Of a stretch of DNA of 64,000 nucleotides, positions 1 through 12,524 are shown piece by piece (within the stretch, counting starts at the first letter, position 1; each line of letters starts with the position of its first letter). This DNA is from Cherax quadricarinatus (lineage: Eukaryota > Arthropoda > Malacostraca > Decapoda > Parastacidae), in contig NC_091374.1 of assembly GCF_038502225.1 (NCBI RefSeq), positions 8,726,151-8,790,150 on the forward strand, in the 5' to 3' direction. Under the pieces are notes generated by a model. It had not been told where the DNA came from and ran no database searches. It saw only the letters and a list, made by a program, of their open reading frames with translations. The translations under genes were made by a program, and so were the position numbers.

Positions 1-60
1 CAAATTTTGTTGAAAATAAGAAAAAGTTTTGGAGTGAGATTAACAAGTTAAGAAAGCCTA

Positions 61-247
61 CACAAATAACCCGCACATAAAAGACAGAAGCTTACGACGA
101 CGTTTCGGTCCGACTTGGACCATTGACAAAGTCACACCGACTTTGTCAATGGTCCAAGTCGGACCGAAACGTCGTCGTAAGCTTCTGTCTTTTATGTGCG
201 GGTTATTTGTGTATCGTTCCAGTCACGGTATTGTGCCTTTTTGTTAT
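61..247 (+). mobile_element. Foldback element, subfamily A, with two hammerhead-like motifs
   Basis: The element is 187 bp and is inserted in LINE copy D. It is flanked by a perfect 13-bp target-site duplication, TTAAGAAAGCCTA (48-60 and 248-260). Left arm 61-132 and right arm 143-214 are near-perfect inverted copies. A single-copy tail (215-247) follows. Each arm carries a hammerhead-like motif with stem II GGTCC/GGACC followed by GAAACGTC: plus strand 143-173, minus strand 99-129. In this copy the upstream box reads TTGTCAA, so the core is decayed. Relatives lie at 34078, 38083 and 48036. Confidence 0.85.
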
Positions 248-249
248 TT

Positions 250-1781
250 AAGAAAGCCTAGAGAACAAATGGATTTGTCAGTTAAAAATAGGAGAGGAGA
301 GTTATTAAATGGAGAGTTAGAGGTATTGGGAAGATGGAGGGAATATTTTGAGGAATTGTTAAATGTTGATGAAGATAGGGAAGCTGTGATTTCGTGTATA
401 GGGCAAGGAGGAATAACATCTTGCAGGAGTGAGGAAGAGCCAGTTGTGAGTGTGGGGGAAGTTCGTGAGGCAGTAGGTAAAATGAAAGGGGGTAAGGCAG
501 CCGGGATTGATGGGATAAAGATAGAAATGTTAAAAGCAGGTGGGGATATAGTTTTGGAGTGGTTGGTGCAATTATTTAATAAATGTATGGAAGAGGGTAA
601 GGTACCTAGGGACTGGCAGAGAGCATGCATAGTTCCTTTGTATAAAGGCAAAGGGGATAAAAGAGAGTGCAAAAATTATAGGGGGATAAGTCTGTTGAGT
701 ATACCTGGCAAAGTGTATGGTAGAGTTATTATTGAAAGAATTAAGAGTAAGACGGAAAATAGAATAGCAGATGAACAAGGAGGCTTTAGGAAAGGTAGGG
801 GGTGTGTGGACCAGGTGTTTACTGTGAAACATATAAGTGAACAGTATTTAGATAAGGCTAAAGAGGTCTTTGTGGCATTTATGGATTTGGAAAAGGCGTA
901 TGACAGGGTGGATAGGGGGGCAATGTGGCAGATGTTGCAGGTGTATGGTGTAGGAGGTAGGTTACTGAAAGCAGTGAAGAGTTTTTACGAGGATAGTGAG
1001 GCTCAAGTTAGAGTATGTAGGAAAGAGGGAAATTATTTCCCAGTAAAAGTAGGCCTTAGACAAGGATGTGTGATGTCACCGTGGTTGTTTAATATATTTA
1101 TAGATGGGGTTGTAAGAGAAGTAAATGCGAGGGTCTTGGCAAGAGGCGTGGAGCTAAAAGATAAAGAATCACACATAAAGTGGGAGTTGTCACAGTTGCT
1201 CTTTGCTGATGACACTGTGCTCTTGGGAGATTCTGAAGAGAAGTTGCAGAGATTGGTGGATGAATTTGGTAGGGTGTGCAAAAGAAGAAAATTGAAAGTG
1301 AATACAGGAAAGAGTAAGGTTATGAGGATAACAAAAAGATTAGGTGATGAAAGATTGGATATCAGATTGGAGGGAGAGAGTATGGAGGAGGTGAATGTAT
1401 TCAGATATTTGGGAGTGGACGTGTCAGCGGATGGGTCTATGAAAGATGAGGTGAATCATAGAATTGATGAGGGGAAAAGGGTGAGTGGTGCACTTAGGAG
1501 TCTGTGGAGACAAAGAACTTTGTCCTTGGAGGCAAAGAGGGCCTGGGTTCGATTCCCAGCCAGAGTAGAAACATTGGGCGTGTTTCTTTCCACCTGTTGT
1601 CTATGTTCCCCATCAGTAAAATGGGTACCTGGGTGTTAGTCGACTGGTGTGGGTCGCATCCTGGGACACTGACCTAATTTGCCCGAGATGCTCAGCATAA
1701 CAAGTGGCTTTCTATGTAGTAGTATGTCATTGTTGTCAGCTAGGACTGTATACCATGTACATGTACTTGTAGTAAATAAAG

Positions 1782-1824
<43 letters not shown>

Positions 1825-2226
1825 ACGCTCTTATATGGGTGTGAAGCATGGGTGATGAATGTTACAGCGAGAAGGCTGGAGGCAGTGGAGATGTCATGTC
1901 TGAGAGCAATGTGTGGTGTGAATATAATGCAGAGAATTCGTAGTTTGGAAGTTAGGAGGAGGTGCGGGATTACCAAAACTGTTGTCGAGAGGGCTGAGGA
2001 AGGGTTGTTGAGGTGGTTCGGACATGTAGAGAGAATGGAGCGAAACAGAATAACTTCAAGAGTGTATCAGTCTGTAGTGGAAGGAAGGCGGGGTAGGGGT
2101 CGGCCTAGGAAAGGTTGGAGGGAGGGGGTAAAGGAGGTTTTGTGTGCGAGGGGCTTGGACTTCCAGCAGGCATGCGTGAACGTGTTTGATAGGAGTGAAT
2201 GGAGACAAATGGTTTTTAATACTTGA
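250..2226 (+). pseudogene. Reverse transcriptase ORF of RTE-like LINE D, broken by insertions
   Basis: This encodes an RNA-directed DNA polymerase that would copy LINE RNA at the target site. The reverse transcriptase core is plain: KGGKAAGIDGIK, PLYKGKGDKRECKNYRGISL, EQGGFRKGRGCVDQ, FMDLEKAYDRV, GLRQGCVMSPWLFN, and the catalytic FADD box encoded at 1202-1213. The part after the SINE (1821-2226) carries the C-terminal YGCEAWV, LLRWFGHVERM and GRGRPRKGWREGV blocks typical of these LINEs. The apparent start at 143 lies inside the foldback insertion, so it is not a real start. Codons between EAKR and PTLLYG are lost with the SINE, so the protein cannot be made whole. Confidence 0.88.
1541..1820 (+). 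mobile_element. tRNA-derived SINE (SINE1 family), 5'-truncated
   Basis: It starts at a tRNA B box (GGGTTCGATTCC) and continues with a body shared with the fuller copy at 34461-34764 (CTGGGTGTTAGTCGACTGGT). It ends in an ATT-repeat tail (1782-1820). It sits in the RTE reverse transcriptase gene. Compared with the uninterrupted copy near 60.9 kb, 23 bp of target are missing and no target-site duplication is visible. Box A is absent, so the copy is 5'-truncated. Confidence 0.82.
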
Positions 2227-2461
2227 CGTGCTGTTGGAGTGTGAGCAAAGTAACATTTATGAAGGGGTTCAGGGAAACCGGCAGGCCGGACTTGAGTCCT
2301 GGAGATGGGAAGTACAGTGCCTGCACTCTGAAGGAGGGGTGTTAACGTTGCAGTTTAAAAACTGTAGTGTAAAGCACCCTTCTGGCAAGACAGTGATGGA
2401 GTGAATGATGGTGAAAGTTTTTCTTTTTCGGGCCACCCTGCCTTGGTGGGAATCGGCCAGT

Positions 2462-2464
<3 letters not shown>

Positions 2465-2522
<58 letters not shown>
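2465..2522. repeat. (AT)n microsatellite, tail of RTE copy D
   Basis: An uninterrupted AT tract starts directly at the 3' end of the RTE element. Confidence 0.95.
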
Positions 2523-2523
<1 letters not shown>

Positions 2524-2527
<4 letters not shown>

Positions 2528-2940
2528 TGTAGGGATATATGTAAGCATAAACATATATATGAACAAATATGAAGGCACTGATGTAGTTTTTAACATTTTA
2601 CATTATTACACAATGCTATAATGTGTATTAAGACACTAAATAAAAACCAGACGTATTCATACGAGAACACACGCTGCATAATCATACAAAAGGCTAATTA
2701 TTGGTCTTTAAAAGTCACAATCGTTTAATCAGTTCCAGTAATTAATTACGTGAAAACATGGAGCGCACTGCGCCATTAATCAATCACCAGTGGCAACCAA
2801 CCAATGAACTGTCAGGCGGGAAGAACTGTGTATTACTTTTTATGAAATAAACGAGGCCAAGCCATAGCCTTAATCCACACATTATCAGATTTTCAAAATA
2901 TTTATATAATTAGAATTTTAAATAATTTATATTAAAACAC
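2524..2940. other. No gene seen
   Basis: AT-rich DNA with no long ORF, RNA gene or recognised repeat. Confidence 0.6.
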
Positions 2941-2956
2941 ACGCACACACACACAA

Positions 2957-3030
2957 CAGAGGCGGGGCCTGGTGTGTGTCGACCCCTGCAGTCACAAATA
3001 GGCGAGTAAATAAATGAGTACATACACACA
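2957..3030 (+). mobile_element. CR1-A-type LINE 3' tip
   Basis: A short plus-strand piece of the CR1-A 3' end (GTCGACCCCTGCAGTCACAA, then AGGCGAGTA) lies between a CA tract and a CATACACACA tail. It is the reverse-complement counterpart of the minus-strand ends at 4568, 7931 and 9296. Confidence 0.7.
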
Positions 3031-3817
<787 letters not shown>

Positions 3818-4031
3818 CATACATTTCTGGCACCGACAGTACACTTGAGAGAAGCGGTACGCATTGTCCAATATCAAGAATTTCCTCACAAATGAAGTAG
3901 TGAACCACTAGAACGAGATTCACTAGAGGGTGACAAGTGTGCTACCACTGGAATATTACACACTGAAGATATGACACCACGAGCACAGCTCTCACATGTA
4001 ACTGGAAACAGATGATTACTCAAATAGGCAA

Positions 4032-4165
4032 TCATACACACAAATTATCCCACACACACAAACTCCCTCATGCACACAAACTCCCTTATACACACAAACT
4101 TCCATATACACAGGCAAACTCCCTCATACACACTAATCCTAATACACATGCAAATTCTCTTACAC
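4032..4165. repeat. Imperfect ~17-bp tandem repeat
   Basis: About seven degenerate units of the type CACACAAACTCCCTTAT occur, probably an expanded CA-rich minisatellite. Confidence 0.65.
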
Positions 4166-4418
4166 ACAGCCATACCTGGTATGAGTATGTTGTTGTAGCC
4201 TCGCAAATCGGCCTGGGCTAGGCTTTTCTGTTGACTACCTTTTCAACCAGGCTGATGATGTTGGCGGCCTGCTACCCCATATACCCATCATAGCTTGAAT
4301 GATCTGCCACTTGGCGGAGGGAGTGATCTATTTTCGTCTTTAAAATTTCTACCCTTGTTCTGGCGATATTTATCTGACCGACCTTGGACAACTCATGTTG
4401 ACACAATGTTTTGTTGTG

Positions 4419-4570
<152 letters not shown>

Positions 4571-4629
4571 CACCTAATTGTGCTCACCTAATTGTGGTTC
4601 CAGGGGTCGAGACTCCTGGCCCCGCCTCT

Positions 4630-7600
4630 TCACTGATCGCTACTGGATCCTCTCTCTCTCTCTGCTTCCTGAGCTTTGTCATACCTCTTCTTAAAACTAT
4701 GTATGGTTCCTGCCTCCACTACTTCACTTGCTAGGCTATTCCACTTGCTGACAACTCTATGACTGAAGAAATACTTCCTAACGTCCCTGTGACTCGTCTG
4801 AGTCTTCAGCTTCCAGTTGTGACCCCTTGTCCCTGTGTCCCCTCTCTGGAACATCCTATCTCTGTCCACCTTGTCTATTCCCCGCAGTATCTTGTATGTC
4901 GTTATCATGTCTCCCCTGACCCTTCTGTCCTCCAGTGTCGTCAGTCCGATTTCCCTTAACCTTTCCTCGTACGACATTCCCTTGAGCTCTGGGACTAGCC
5001 TTGTTGCAAACCTTTGTACTTTCTCTAACTTCTTGACGTGCTTGACCAGGTGTGGGTTCCAGACTGGTGCTGCATACTCCAGTATGGGCCTAACATACAC
5101 AGTGTACAGTGTCTTGAACGATTCCTTATTAAGGTATCGGAACGCTATTCTCAGGTTTGCCAGGCGCCCGTATGCTGCAGCGGTTATTTGGTTGATGTGT
5201 GCCTCCGGTGATGTGCTCGGTGTTCTGGTCACCCCAAGGTCTTTCTCCCTGAGTGAAGTCTGTATTCTTTGTCCACCTAGCCTATACTCTGTCTGCGGTC
5301 TTATTTGCCCCTCCCCAATCTTCATGACTTTGCATTTGGCTGGATTGAATTCGAGAAGCCAGTTACTGGACCACATGTCCAGCCTGTCCAGGTCTCTTTG
5401 CAGTCCTGCCTCATCCTCGTCCGATTTAATTCTTCTCATCAACTTCACGTCATCTGCGAACAGGGACACTTCAGAGTCTATTCCTTCCATCATGTCGTTC
5501 ACATATATCAAAAATAGCACTGGTCCTAGAACTGACCCCTGTGGGACCCCGCTCGTAACAGGCGCCCACTGTGATACCTCTTCACGTACCATGACTCGTT
5601 GGTGCCTCCCTGTCAGGTATTCCCTTATCCATTGCAGTGCCCTTCCTTTTACGTGTGCCTGATCCTCCAGCTTCTGCACTAATCTCTTGTGGGGAACTGT
5701 GTCAAAGGCCTTCCTGCAGTCTAGGAAAACGCAATCTACCCAACCCTCTCTCTCGTGTCTTACTTCTGTTACCTTGTCATAAAACTCCAGGAGGTTTGTG
5801 ATACAAGATTTGCCTTCCATGAACCCATGCTGGTTTTCATTTATAATCTTGTTCCTTTCCAGGTGTTCGACCACTCTCCTCCTGATAATCTTCTCCATGA
5901 CTTTGCACACAATACATGTCAGAGACACAGGTCTGTAGTTTAGTGCCTCGTTTCTGTTTCCTTTCTTAAATATGGGGACTACATTAGCTGTCTTCCATTT
6001 CTCAGGTAGTTGCCCAGTTTCAAGGGATGTGTTGAAGATTGTGGTTAGAGGCACACACAGCATCTCTGCTCCTTCTCTAAGGACCCATGGGGAGATGTTG
6101 TCCGGTCCCATCGCCTTTGAGGTGTCAAGGTCACTTAAGAGCTTCTTCACCTCCTCCTCAGTTGTTCGTATGTCATCCAACACTTGTTGGTATATTCCCT
6201 CTTGATGTTCCCTTCTGTGCTGTCTTCCCACAGCCCTTCCTGTCTCTACTGTAAAAACTTCCTTAAATCTCCTGTTCAGCTCCTCACATACCTCCTGATC
6301 ATTTCTTGTGAGTTCTCCACCTTCTGTCCTTAATCTGATCACCTGGTCTTTGACTGTTGTCTTCCTCCTGATGTGGCTATACAACAGTTTCGGGTCAGTC
6401 TTGATTCTCGATGCTATGTCATTTTCATACTGTCGCTGGGCCTCCCTCCTTACCTGTGCGTACTCATTCCTGGCTCTGCGACTTATCTCCCTATTTTCGT
6501 GTGTTCTCTGCCTTCTGTACTTTTTCCATTCTCTATTGCACTTTGTTTTTGCCTCCTTACACCGTCGGGTAAACCAGGTGCTTGTTCTGGTCTTCCCGTT
6601 GTTACTGTTGCCCTTGGGAATGAACCTTTCCACTGCCTCCTTGCATTTTGTTGCTACATATTCCATCATTTCATTTACTGGCTTTCCTGCCAGTTCTCTG
6701 TCCCACTGGACCTCCCGCAGGAAGTTCTTCAACCCTATGTAGTCCCCTCTTTTATAGTCAGGCTTTTCCCATTCTACTCCTGTTATTCTCTCCACTTGCA
6801 GCTCTACTATGTATTCAAAGCACAGAACCACGTGGTCGCTAGCTCCTAGGGGATTCTCATACTTGATGTCCTCAATGTCTGAGCTGCCCAGGGTGAACAC
6901 AAGGTCCAATCTTGCTGGTTCATCCTCCCCTCTCACTCTGGTAGTGTCCTTAACATGTTGGTGCATGAGGTTTTCCAGCACCACGTCCAACATCCTGGCT
7001 CTCCATGTTTCGGGACCCCCATGTGGCTCTAGGTTTTCCCAGTCAATCTCCCTGTGGTTGAAATCACCCATAACCAGCAACTTTGCTCTGCTGGAGTGAG
7101 CTCTTCTTGCCACCTCAGCAAGTGTGTCCACCATTGCTCTGTTGCTCTCTTCATATTCCTCTCTTGGCCTCCTGCAGTTCTGTGGTGGATTATACATCAC
7201 TGCAATGACCACTTTGTGTTCCCCAGACTGAAGTGTACCTGCTATGTAGTCTCTTTCTCCCGTCTCATCTATTCCTTCCATTTTCTCGAATTTCCATCTG
7301 TTTTTTACGAGCAGAGCAACCCCACCTCCCCCCCCCGCCCCTTCTATCTTTCCTCATGATCTGGTATCCTGGTGGGAAGATTGCATCTGTTATTGTCTCC
7401 ATGAGTTTTGTTTCTGTAACTGCTATGATGTCTGGGGACTTCTCATTGATTCTTTCTTGCAATTCCTCATGTTTATTCGTTAATCCATCTGCATTTGTGT
7501 ACCAAACCTTCAACTTCTGTTCTAATACTGTAACTGTGGTACGGGGGGTAGAAACAGAGGGATCGGTGTGTGATGGTTGGTTTGGATTGTTCAGTTGCCT

Positions 7601-7705
7601 TGGGGGTGTCGTGGCTGGAGTCCTTCTGCAGGTGTTTCTGGGGGGTGTGCTTGTCCTTCCATTTGATCCTGGGTTATTCTGCTCTCCTTTTTCATTTCCT
7701 CCCAT
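4630..7705 (-). pseudogene. CR1-A ORF2: endonuclease-reverse transcriptase with one frameshift
   Basis: ORF2 would nick target DNA and copy the LINE RNA from the nick. The endonuclease shows YTNADGL, AVTETKL, MGDFNH and SDHVVL. The reverse transcriptase shows YRPVSLTCIVCKVME, HGFMEGKSC, FLDCRKAFDTVPH, SGVPQGSVLGPVLF and FADD (encoded at 5449-5460). The C-terminus has YAAPVWNPHLVKHVKKLE and FFSHRVVSKWNSL. The 883-residue open frame from 7281 lacks the first part of the endonuclease. That part continues in another frame from 7705 to about 7340, with the shift in a C-rich run near 7329-7342. The run could hide a sequencing error, so the copy might be intact. ORF2 begins inside the end of ORF1. 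Confidence 0.88.
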
Positions 7706-7845
7706 TTCTCCTTTCGTTTTTGAACTCTCTCTTTCACTGTCTTCCTTTCGTCCTGTGTTCTGTCTCGGTCGAGGTACACACTCCGGAACTCCTGCTTGCC
7801 ACTCAGCCGTGCTTTCTCCTGCAGGATCATGGTTCGGGTTGATTC

Positions 7846-7848
<3 letters not shown>
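7591..7848 (-). pseudogene. CR1-A ORF1, C-terminal fragment
   Basis: A charged, helix-rich C-terminus (ARLSGKQEFRSVYLDRDRT, then a Lys/Glu/Arg-rich tail) lies just upstream of ORF2 and overlaps its start, the usual place of a LINE ORF1. The N-terminal part is lost at the GT tract. It is probably the RNA-binding chaperone of the element; that role is inference from position. Confidence 0.6.

Positions 7849-7930
<82 letters not shown>
7849..7930. repeat. (GT)n microsatellite joining CR1-A and CR1-B
   Basis: A GT tract (CA on the element strand) forms the tail of copy B and is also the point where copy A begins. Confidence 0.95.
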
Positions 7931-7935
<5 letters not shown>

Positions 7936-9132
7936 CGCCTAATTGTACTCACCTAATTGTGGTTGCAGGGGTCGATACAGTTCCTGGCTCCGCCTCTTCA
8001 CTGGTCCCTACTAGGTCCACTCTCTCCCTGATATAAAAGCTTTATCATACCTCTTCTTAAAACTATGTGTGGATCCTGCCTCCATTAAATCGCTCTCCAG
8101 ATTTTTCCACTTCCTGACAACTCTATGGTTGAAGAAATGCTTCTTAACATCCCTGTGACTCATCTGAGTTTTCAACTGCCTGTTGTGACCCCTTGATGCT
8201 GTGTCACATCTCTGAAACATTCTATCCCTATCAACCCTGTAAATTCCTCAGTATTTTAAATGTTGTTTTCATGTCCGCTCCTATCCCTCCTGTTTTCCAG
8301 TGTTGTCAGGTTGTGTTCCCTTAACCTCTCCTACGAGAGATTAAGGAAACATCTCTCAGCTCCGGGACTAGTCTTGTTGCAAACCTTTTCACTTTCTCTA
8401 ATTTCTTGACGTGTTTGACCAGGTGTGGGTTCCATACTGGTGCTACATACTCCAATATGGGTTTGACGTACAAGAGGTACATTGTCGTGAATGACTCCTT
8501 ACATGTCCAAACGCTATTTTCAGGTTTGCTAGGTACTAGCATGCTCCAGCAGTTATTTGCCTGATATGCGCCTTAGGAGATGTACACGGTATGATGCTCA
8601 CCCCAAGATCCTCTTCCTTGAGTGAATTTTGCAGCCTCTGACCTCTTAGGTTGCACTCCATCCTTTGTCCTTCCCCAATCTTCATAACTTTGCACTTACT
8701 GGGGTTAAACTCCAGGAGTCGGACCAGGTTTGCAGCCTGTCCAGATCCCCTTATAGGTTTACCTGATCCTCGTCCGATTGTATTCTCCTTAGTTTCACAT
8801 CGTCTGCAAACAGGGACACCTCTGACTATCCCTTCCGTCATGTCATCCACATATACAAGAAACAGCACCGGACCTAGGACTGACCCTTGTGGAACCCCAC
8901 TCGACACATTCACCCACTCTGACACCTCTTCTCAGACCGACACAAGTTGTTTCGTTCTTGTCAAGTATTCCCTGATCCATTGCAGTACTTACCCTCCTAC
9001 TCCTACTCCTGCCTGCTCCTCTGTTTTTTCTACCAGTCACTTGTGTGGTACTGTGTCGAAAGCCTTCTTACAATCCAAGAAGATGCAGTTTACCCACCTC
9101 TTTCTCTCCTGTCTTACTTCTGTTACCTTGTC
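7931..9132 (-). pseudogene. CR1-like LINE copy B, decayed 3' half
   Basis: A minus-strand copy starts at the doubled terminal unit (7931-7960) and is truncated at 9132 inside the RT domain (DKVTEVRQERKRWV). Broken frames hold VNCIFLDCKKAFDTVPHK, SSGVPQGSVLGPVLFLVYVDDM, VKPILEYVAPVWNPHLVK and FFNHRVVRKW. Several frameshifts separate them, and the FADD region is damaged, so it is a dead copy older than copies A and C. Confidence 0.85.
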
Positions 9133-9232
9133 GTGTGTATGTGTGTGTGTGTATGTGTGTGTATGTGTGTGTATGTGTATGTGTGTGTATGTGTGTGTGT
9201 GTATGTGTGTGTGTATGTGTGTGTGTATGTGT

Positions 9233-9295
<63 letters not shown>
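9133..9295. repeat. (GT)n with interspersed GTAT units
   Basis: An imperfect GT tract with repeated TATG interruptions joins CR1-B (5' break) to the 3' tail of CR1-C. Confidence 0.93.
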
Positions 9296-9297
<2 letters not shown>

Positions 9298-9819
9298 CAC
9301 CTATTTGTGGTTGCAGGGGTCGAGTCACAGCTCCTGGCCCAGCCTCTTCGCTGATTGCTACTAGGTCCTCTCTCTCCCTGCCCCATGAGCTCTATCATAC
9401 CTCGCCTTAAAAGTATGTATGGTTCCTGCCTCCACTACATCCCTTTCTAGGCTATTCCATGTCCTGACTACTCTATGACTGAAGAAATACTTCCTAACAT
9501 CCCTTTGATTCATCTGAGTCTTCAACTTCCAATTGTGACCTCTTGTGTCTGTGTCCCATCTCTGGAACATCCCGTCTTTGTCCACCTTGTCTATTCCGCG
9601 CAGTATTTTATATGTCGTTATCATGTCTCCCCTGACCCTCCTGTCCTCCAGTGTCGTCAGGCCGATTTCCCTTAACCTTTCTTCGTAGGACAATCCCCGT
9701 AGCTCTGGGACTAGTCTTGTTGCAAACCTTTGCACTTTCTCTAATTTCTTGACGTGCTTGACTAGGTGTGGATTCCAAACTGGTGCTGCATACTCCAGTA
9801 TGGGCCTGACGTAGATGGT
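9296..9819 (-). pseudogene. CR1-like LINE copy C, 3' end only
   Basis: About 520 bp of the LINE 3' end with an open C-terminal frame: YAAPVWNPHLVKHVKKLEKV, ATRLVPELRGLSYEERL, FFSHRVVRTWNSL. It is close to copy A in sequence. It is 5'-truncated at 9819 in another GT tract (9818-9842). Confidence 0.85.
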
Positions 9820-9841
9820 GTGTGTGTGTGTGTGTGTGTGT

Positions 9842-9869
9842 GTACTCACCTAGTTGTTGTTACACGGGT
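9842..9869 (-). mobile_element. CR1-A-type 3' tip (fourth copy in the stack)
   Basis: ACTCACCTAGTTGTTGTTAC directly follows a GT tract on the plus strand. It is a diverged version of the CR1-A terminal sequence, cut after under 30 bp. Confidence 0.6.
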
Positions 9870-10035
9870 AGTCACAAAAATCACAACAGAAAATTGTAAA
9901 CTTCCAAGCACTTCAGTGATTTCTCACATCAAGGAAGCGTAATAACGTGAGAAATCACGAAAACGCTTTGAATTTCATTATTTTTTCACTGGTAGTTTTT
10001 GCACATTGTGATATCACTTGCTTACTATGATCTTG

Positions 10036-10039
<4 letters not shown>
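9870..10039 (+). mobile_element. Foldback element, subfamily E, diverged
   Basis: Inverted arms (TTCCAAGCACTTCAGTGATT and AATCACGAAAACGCTTTGAA) surround a short centre. Stem II GTGA/TCAC with loop GAAA is followed by GAAA on the plus strand (9941-9968). The minus-strand partner is at about 9911-9932. The tail ACTATGATCTTGCTGCA matches other E copies but ends in CA, then AT. Confidence 0.7.

Positions 10040-10126
<87 letters not shown>
10040..10126. repeat. Compound (CA)n(TA)n microsatellite
   Basis: A CA tract to about 10073, then AT. It lies between a foldback 3' end and the 3' end of RTE-A. Confidence 0.93.
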
Positions 10127-10130
<4 letters not shown>

Positions 10131-12446
10131 ATTATCACACTGGCCGATTCCCACCAAGGCAGGGTGGCCCGAAAAAGAAAAACTTTCACCATCATTCACT
10201 CCATCACTGTCTTGCCAGAAGGGTGCTTTACACTACAGTTTTTAAACTGCAACATTAACACCCCTCCTTCAGAGTGCAGGCACTGTACTTCCCATCTCCA
10301 GGACTCAAGTCCGGCCTGCCGGTTTCCCTGAATCCCTTCATAAATGTTACTTTGCTCACACTCCAACAGCACGTCAAGTATTAAAAACCATTTGTCTCCA
10401 TTCACTCCTATCAAACACGCTCACGCATGCCTGCTGGAAGTCCAAGCCCCTCGCACACAAAACCTCCTTTACCCCCTCCCTCCAACCCTTCCTAGGCCGA
10501 CCCCTACCCCGCCTTCCTTCCACTACAGACTGATACACTCTTGAAGTCATTCTGTTTCGCTTCATTCTCTCTACAAGTCCGAACCACCTCAACAACCCTT
10601 CCTCAGCCCTCTGGACAACAGTTTTGGTAATCCCGCACCTCCTCCTAACTTCCAAACTACGAATTCTCTGCATTATATTCACACCACACATTGCCCTCAG
10701 ACATGACATCTCCACTGCCTCCAGCCTTCTCCTCGCTGCAACATTCATCACCCACGCTTCACACCCATATAAGAGCGTTGGTAAAACTATACTCTCATAC
10801 ATTCCCCTCTTTGCCTCCAAGGACAAAGTTCTTTGTCTCCACAGACTCCTAAGTGCACCACTCACTCTTTTTCCCTCATCAATTCTATGATTCACCTCAT
10901 CTTTCATAGACCCATCCGCTGACACGTCCACTCCCAAATATCTGAATACGTTCACCTCCTCCATACTCTCTCCCTCCAATCTGATATTCAATCTTTCATC
11001 ACCTAATCTTTTTGTTATCCTCATAACCTTACTCTTTCCTGTATTCACCTTTAATTTTCTTCTTTTGCACACCCTACCAAATTCATCCACCAATCTCTGC
11101 AGCTTCTCTTCAGAATCTCCCAAGAGCACAGTGTCATCAGCAAAGAGCAGCTGTGACAACTCCCACTTTGTGTGTGATTCTTTATCTTTTAACTCCACGC
11201 CTCTTGCCAAGACCCTCGCATTTACTTCTCTTACAACCCCATCTATAAATATATTAAACAACCACGGTGACATCACACATCCTTGTCTAAGGCCTACTTT
11301 TACTGGGAAAAAATTTCCCTCTTTCCTACATACTCTAACTTGAGCCTCACTATCCTCGTAAAAACTCTTCACTGCTTTCAGTAACCTACCTCCTACACCA
11401 TACACTTGCAACATCTGCCACATTGCCCCCCTATCCACCCTGTCATACGACTTTTCCAAATCCATAAATGCCACAAAGACCTCTTTAGCCTTATCTAAAT
11501 ACTGTTCACTTATATGTTTCACTGTAAACACCTGGTCCACACACCCCCTACCTTTCCTAAAGCCTCCTTGTTCATCTGCTATCCTATTCTCCGTCTTACT
11601 CTTAATTCTTTCAATTATAACTCTACCATACACTTTACCAGGTACACTCAACAGACTTATCCCCCTATAATTTTTGCACTCTCTTTTATCCCCTTTGCCT
11701 TTATACAAAGGAACTATGCATGCTCTCTGCCAATCCCTAGGTACCTTACCCTCTTCCATACATTTATTAAATAATTGCACCAACCACTCCAAAACTATAT
11801 CCCCACCTGCTTTTAACATTTCTATCTTTATCCCATCAATCCCGGCTGCCTTACCCCCTTTCATTTTACCTACTGCCTCACGAACTTCCCCCACACTCAC
11901 AACTGGCTCTTCCTCACTCCTACAAGATGTTATTCCTCCTTGCCCTATACACGAAATCACAGCTTCCCTATCTTCATTAACATTTAACAATTCCTCAAAA
12001 TATTCCCTCCATCTTCCCAATACCTCTAACTCTCCATTTAATAACTCTCCTCTCCTATTTTTAACTGACAAATCCATTTGTTCTCTAGGCTTTCTTAACT
12101 TGTTAATCTCACTCCAAAACTTTTTCTTATTTTCAACAAAATTTGTTGATAACATCTCACCCACTCTCTCATTTGCTCTCTTTTTACATTGCTTCACCAC
12201 TCTCTTAACCTCTCTCTTTTTCTCCATATACTCTTCCCTCTTTGCATCACTTCTACTTTGTAAAAACTTCTCATATGCTAACTTTTTCTCCCTTACTACT
12301 CTCTTTACATCATCATTCCACCAATCGCTCCTCTTCCCTCCTGCACCCACTTTCCTGTAACCACAAACTTCTGCTGAACACTCTAACACTACATTTTTAA
12401 ACCTACCCCATACCTCTTCGACCCCATTGCCTATGCTCTCATTAGC

Positions 12447-12449
<3 letters not shown>
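10127..12449 (-). mobile_element. RTE-like LINE, copy A
   Basis: A minus-strand LINE copy with 3' end at about 10127-10140 and a 5' truncation at 12449 inside an AT tract. It has an open RT frame and the standard 3' UTR. Its 5' break lies in the AT tail of copy B (12522 onward), so copy A appears to have landed in that tail. Confidence 0.9.
10374..12449 (-). CDS. RTE-A reverse transcriptase ORF, open but N-terminally truncated
   Basis: About 690 codons stay open. This is the LINE polymerase without its endonuclease. In order: a linker ([19 protein letters not shown]), a basic helix-rich stretch, FWSEINKLRKPREQMDLSVK, then RT blocks KGGKAAGIDG, NYRGISLLSVPGKVYGR, EQGGFRKGRGC, FMDLEKSYDRVD, GLRQGCVMSPWLFN and FADD (11133-11144). 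The C-terminus is YGCEAWVMN, EEGLLRWFGLVERM, GRGRPRKGWREGV. An ATG further upstream lies in the neighbouring element and AT tract and is not a native start. Without the endonuclease the copy could not mobilise itself. Confidence 0.85.

Positions 12450-12521
<72 letters not shown>
12449..12521. repeat. (AT)n microsatellite joining RTE-A and RTE-B
   Basis: A pure AT tract is both the 3' tail of RTE-B and the 5' breakpoint of RTE-A. Confidence 0.95.

Positions 12522-12524
<3 letters not shown>

Larger units (their letters stand above)
1..2463 (+). mobile_element. RTE-like LINE, copy D (5' end outside window)
   Basis: This is a plus-strand non-LTR retrotransposon whose 5' part lies before the window. 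Bases 1-60 match the same part of copies at 10.1-12.4 kb and 59.4-61.6 kb. A foldback element (61-247) and a SINE (1541-1820) interrupt it. The 3' UTR (2227-2463) ends in a conserved block around CCTTGGTGGGAATCGGCCAG and runs straight into an AT microsatellite. The same 3' end followed by simple repeat recurs at several other sites in the window. Placement in the RTE clade is inference from the reverse transcriptase and C-terminal sequence. Confidence 0.9.

Noticed and set aside
143..249. ATG at 143 as start of the RT gene
   Set aside because: The ATG lies in the inserted foldback element. The native frame continues from before the window.
244..672. Minus-strand ORFs opposite the RTE genes (also 10624-12360, 20678-20944, 59399-60198)
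   Set aside because: Antisense shadows of the RT coding sequence; they recur identically wherever the LINE recurs.
4201..4285. CCTGGAG repeat fragment (AACCAGGCTGATGATGTTGG)
   Set aside because: The match is short and diverged; not enough to call.
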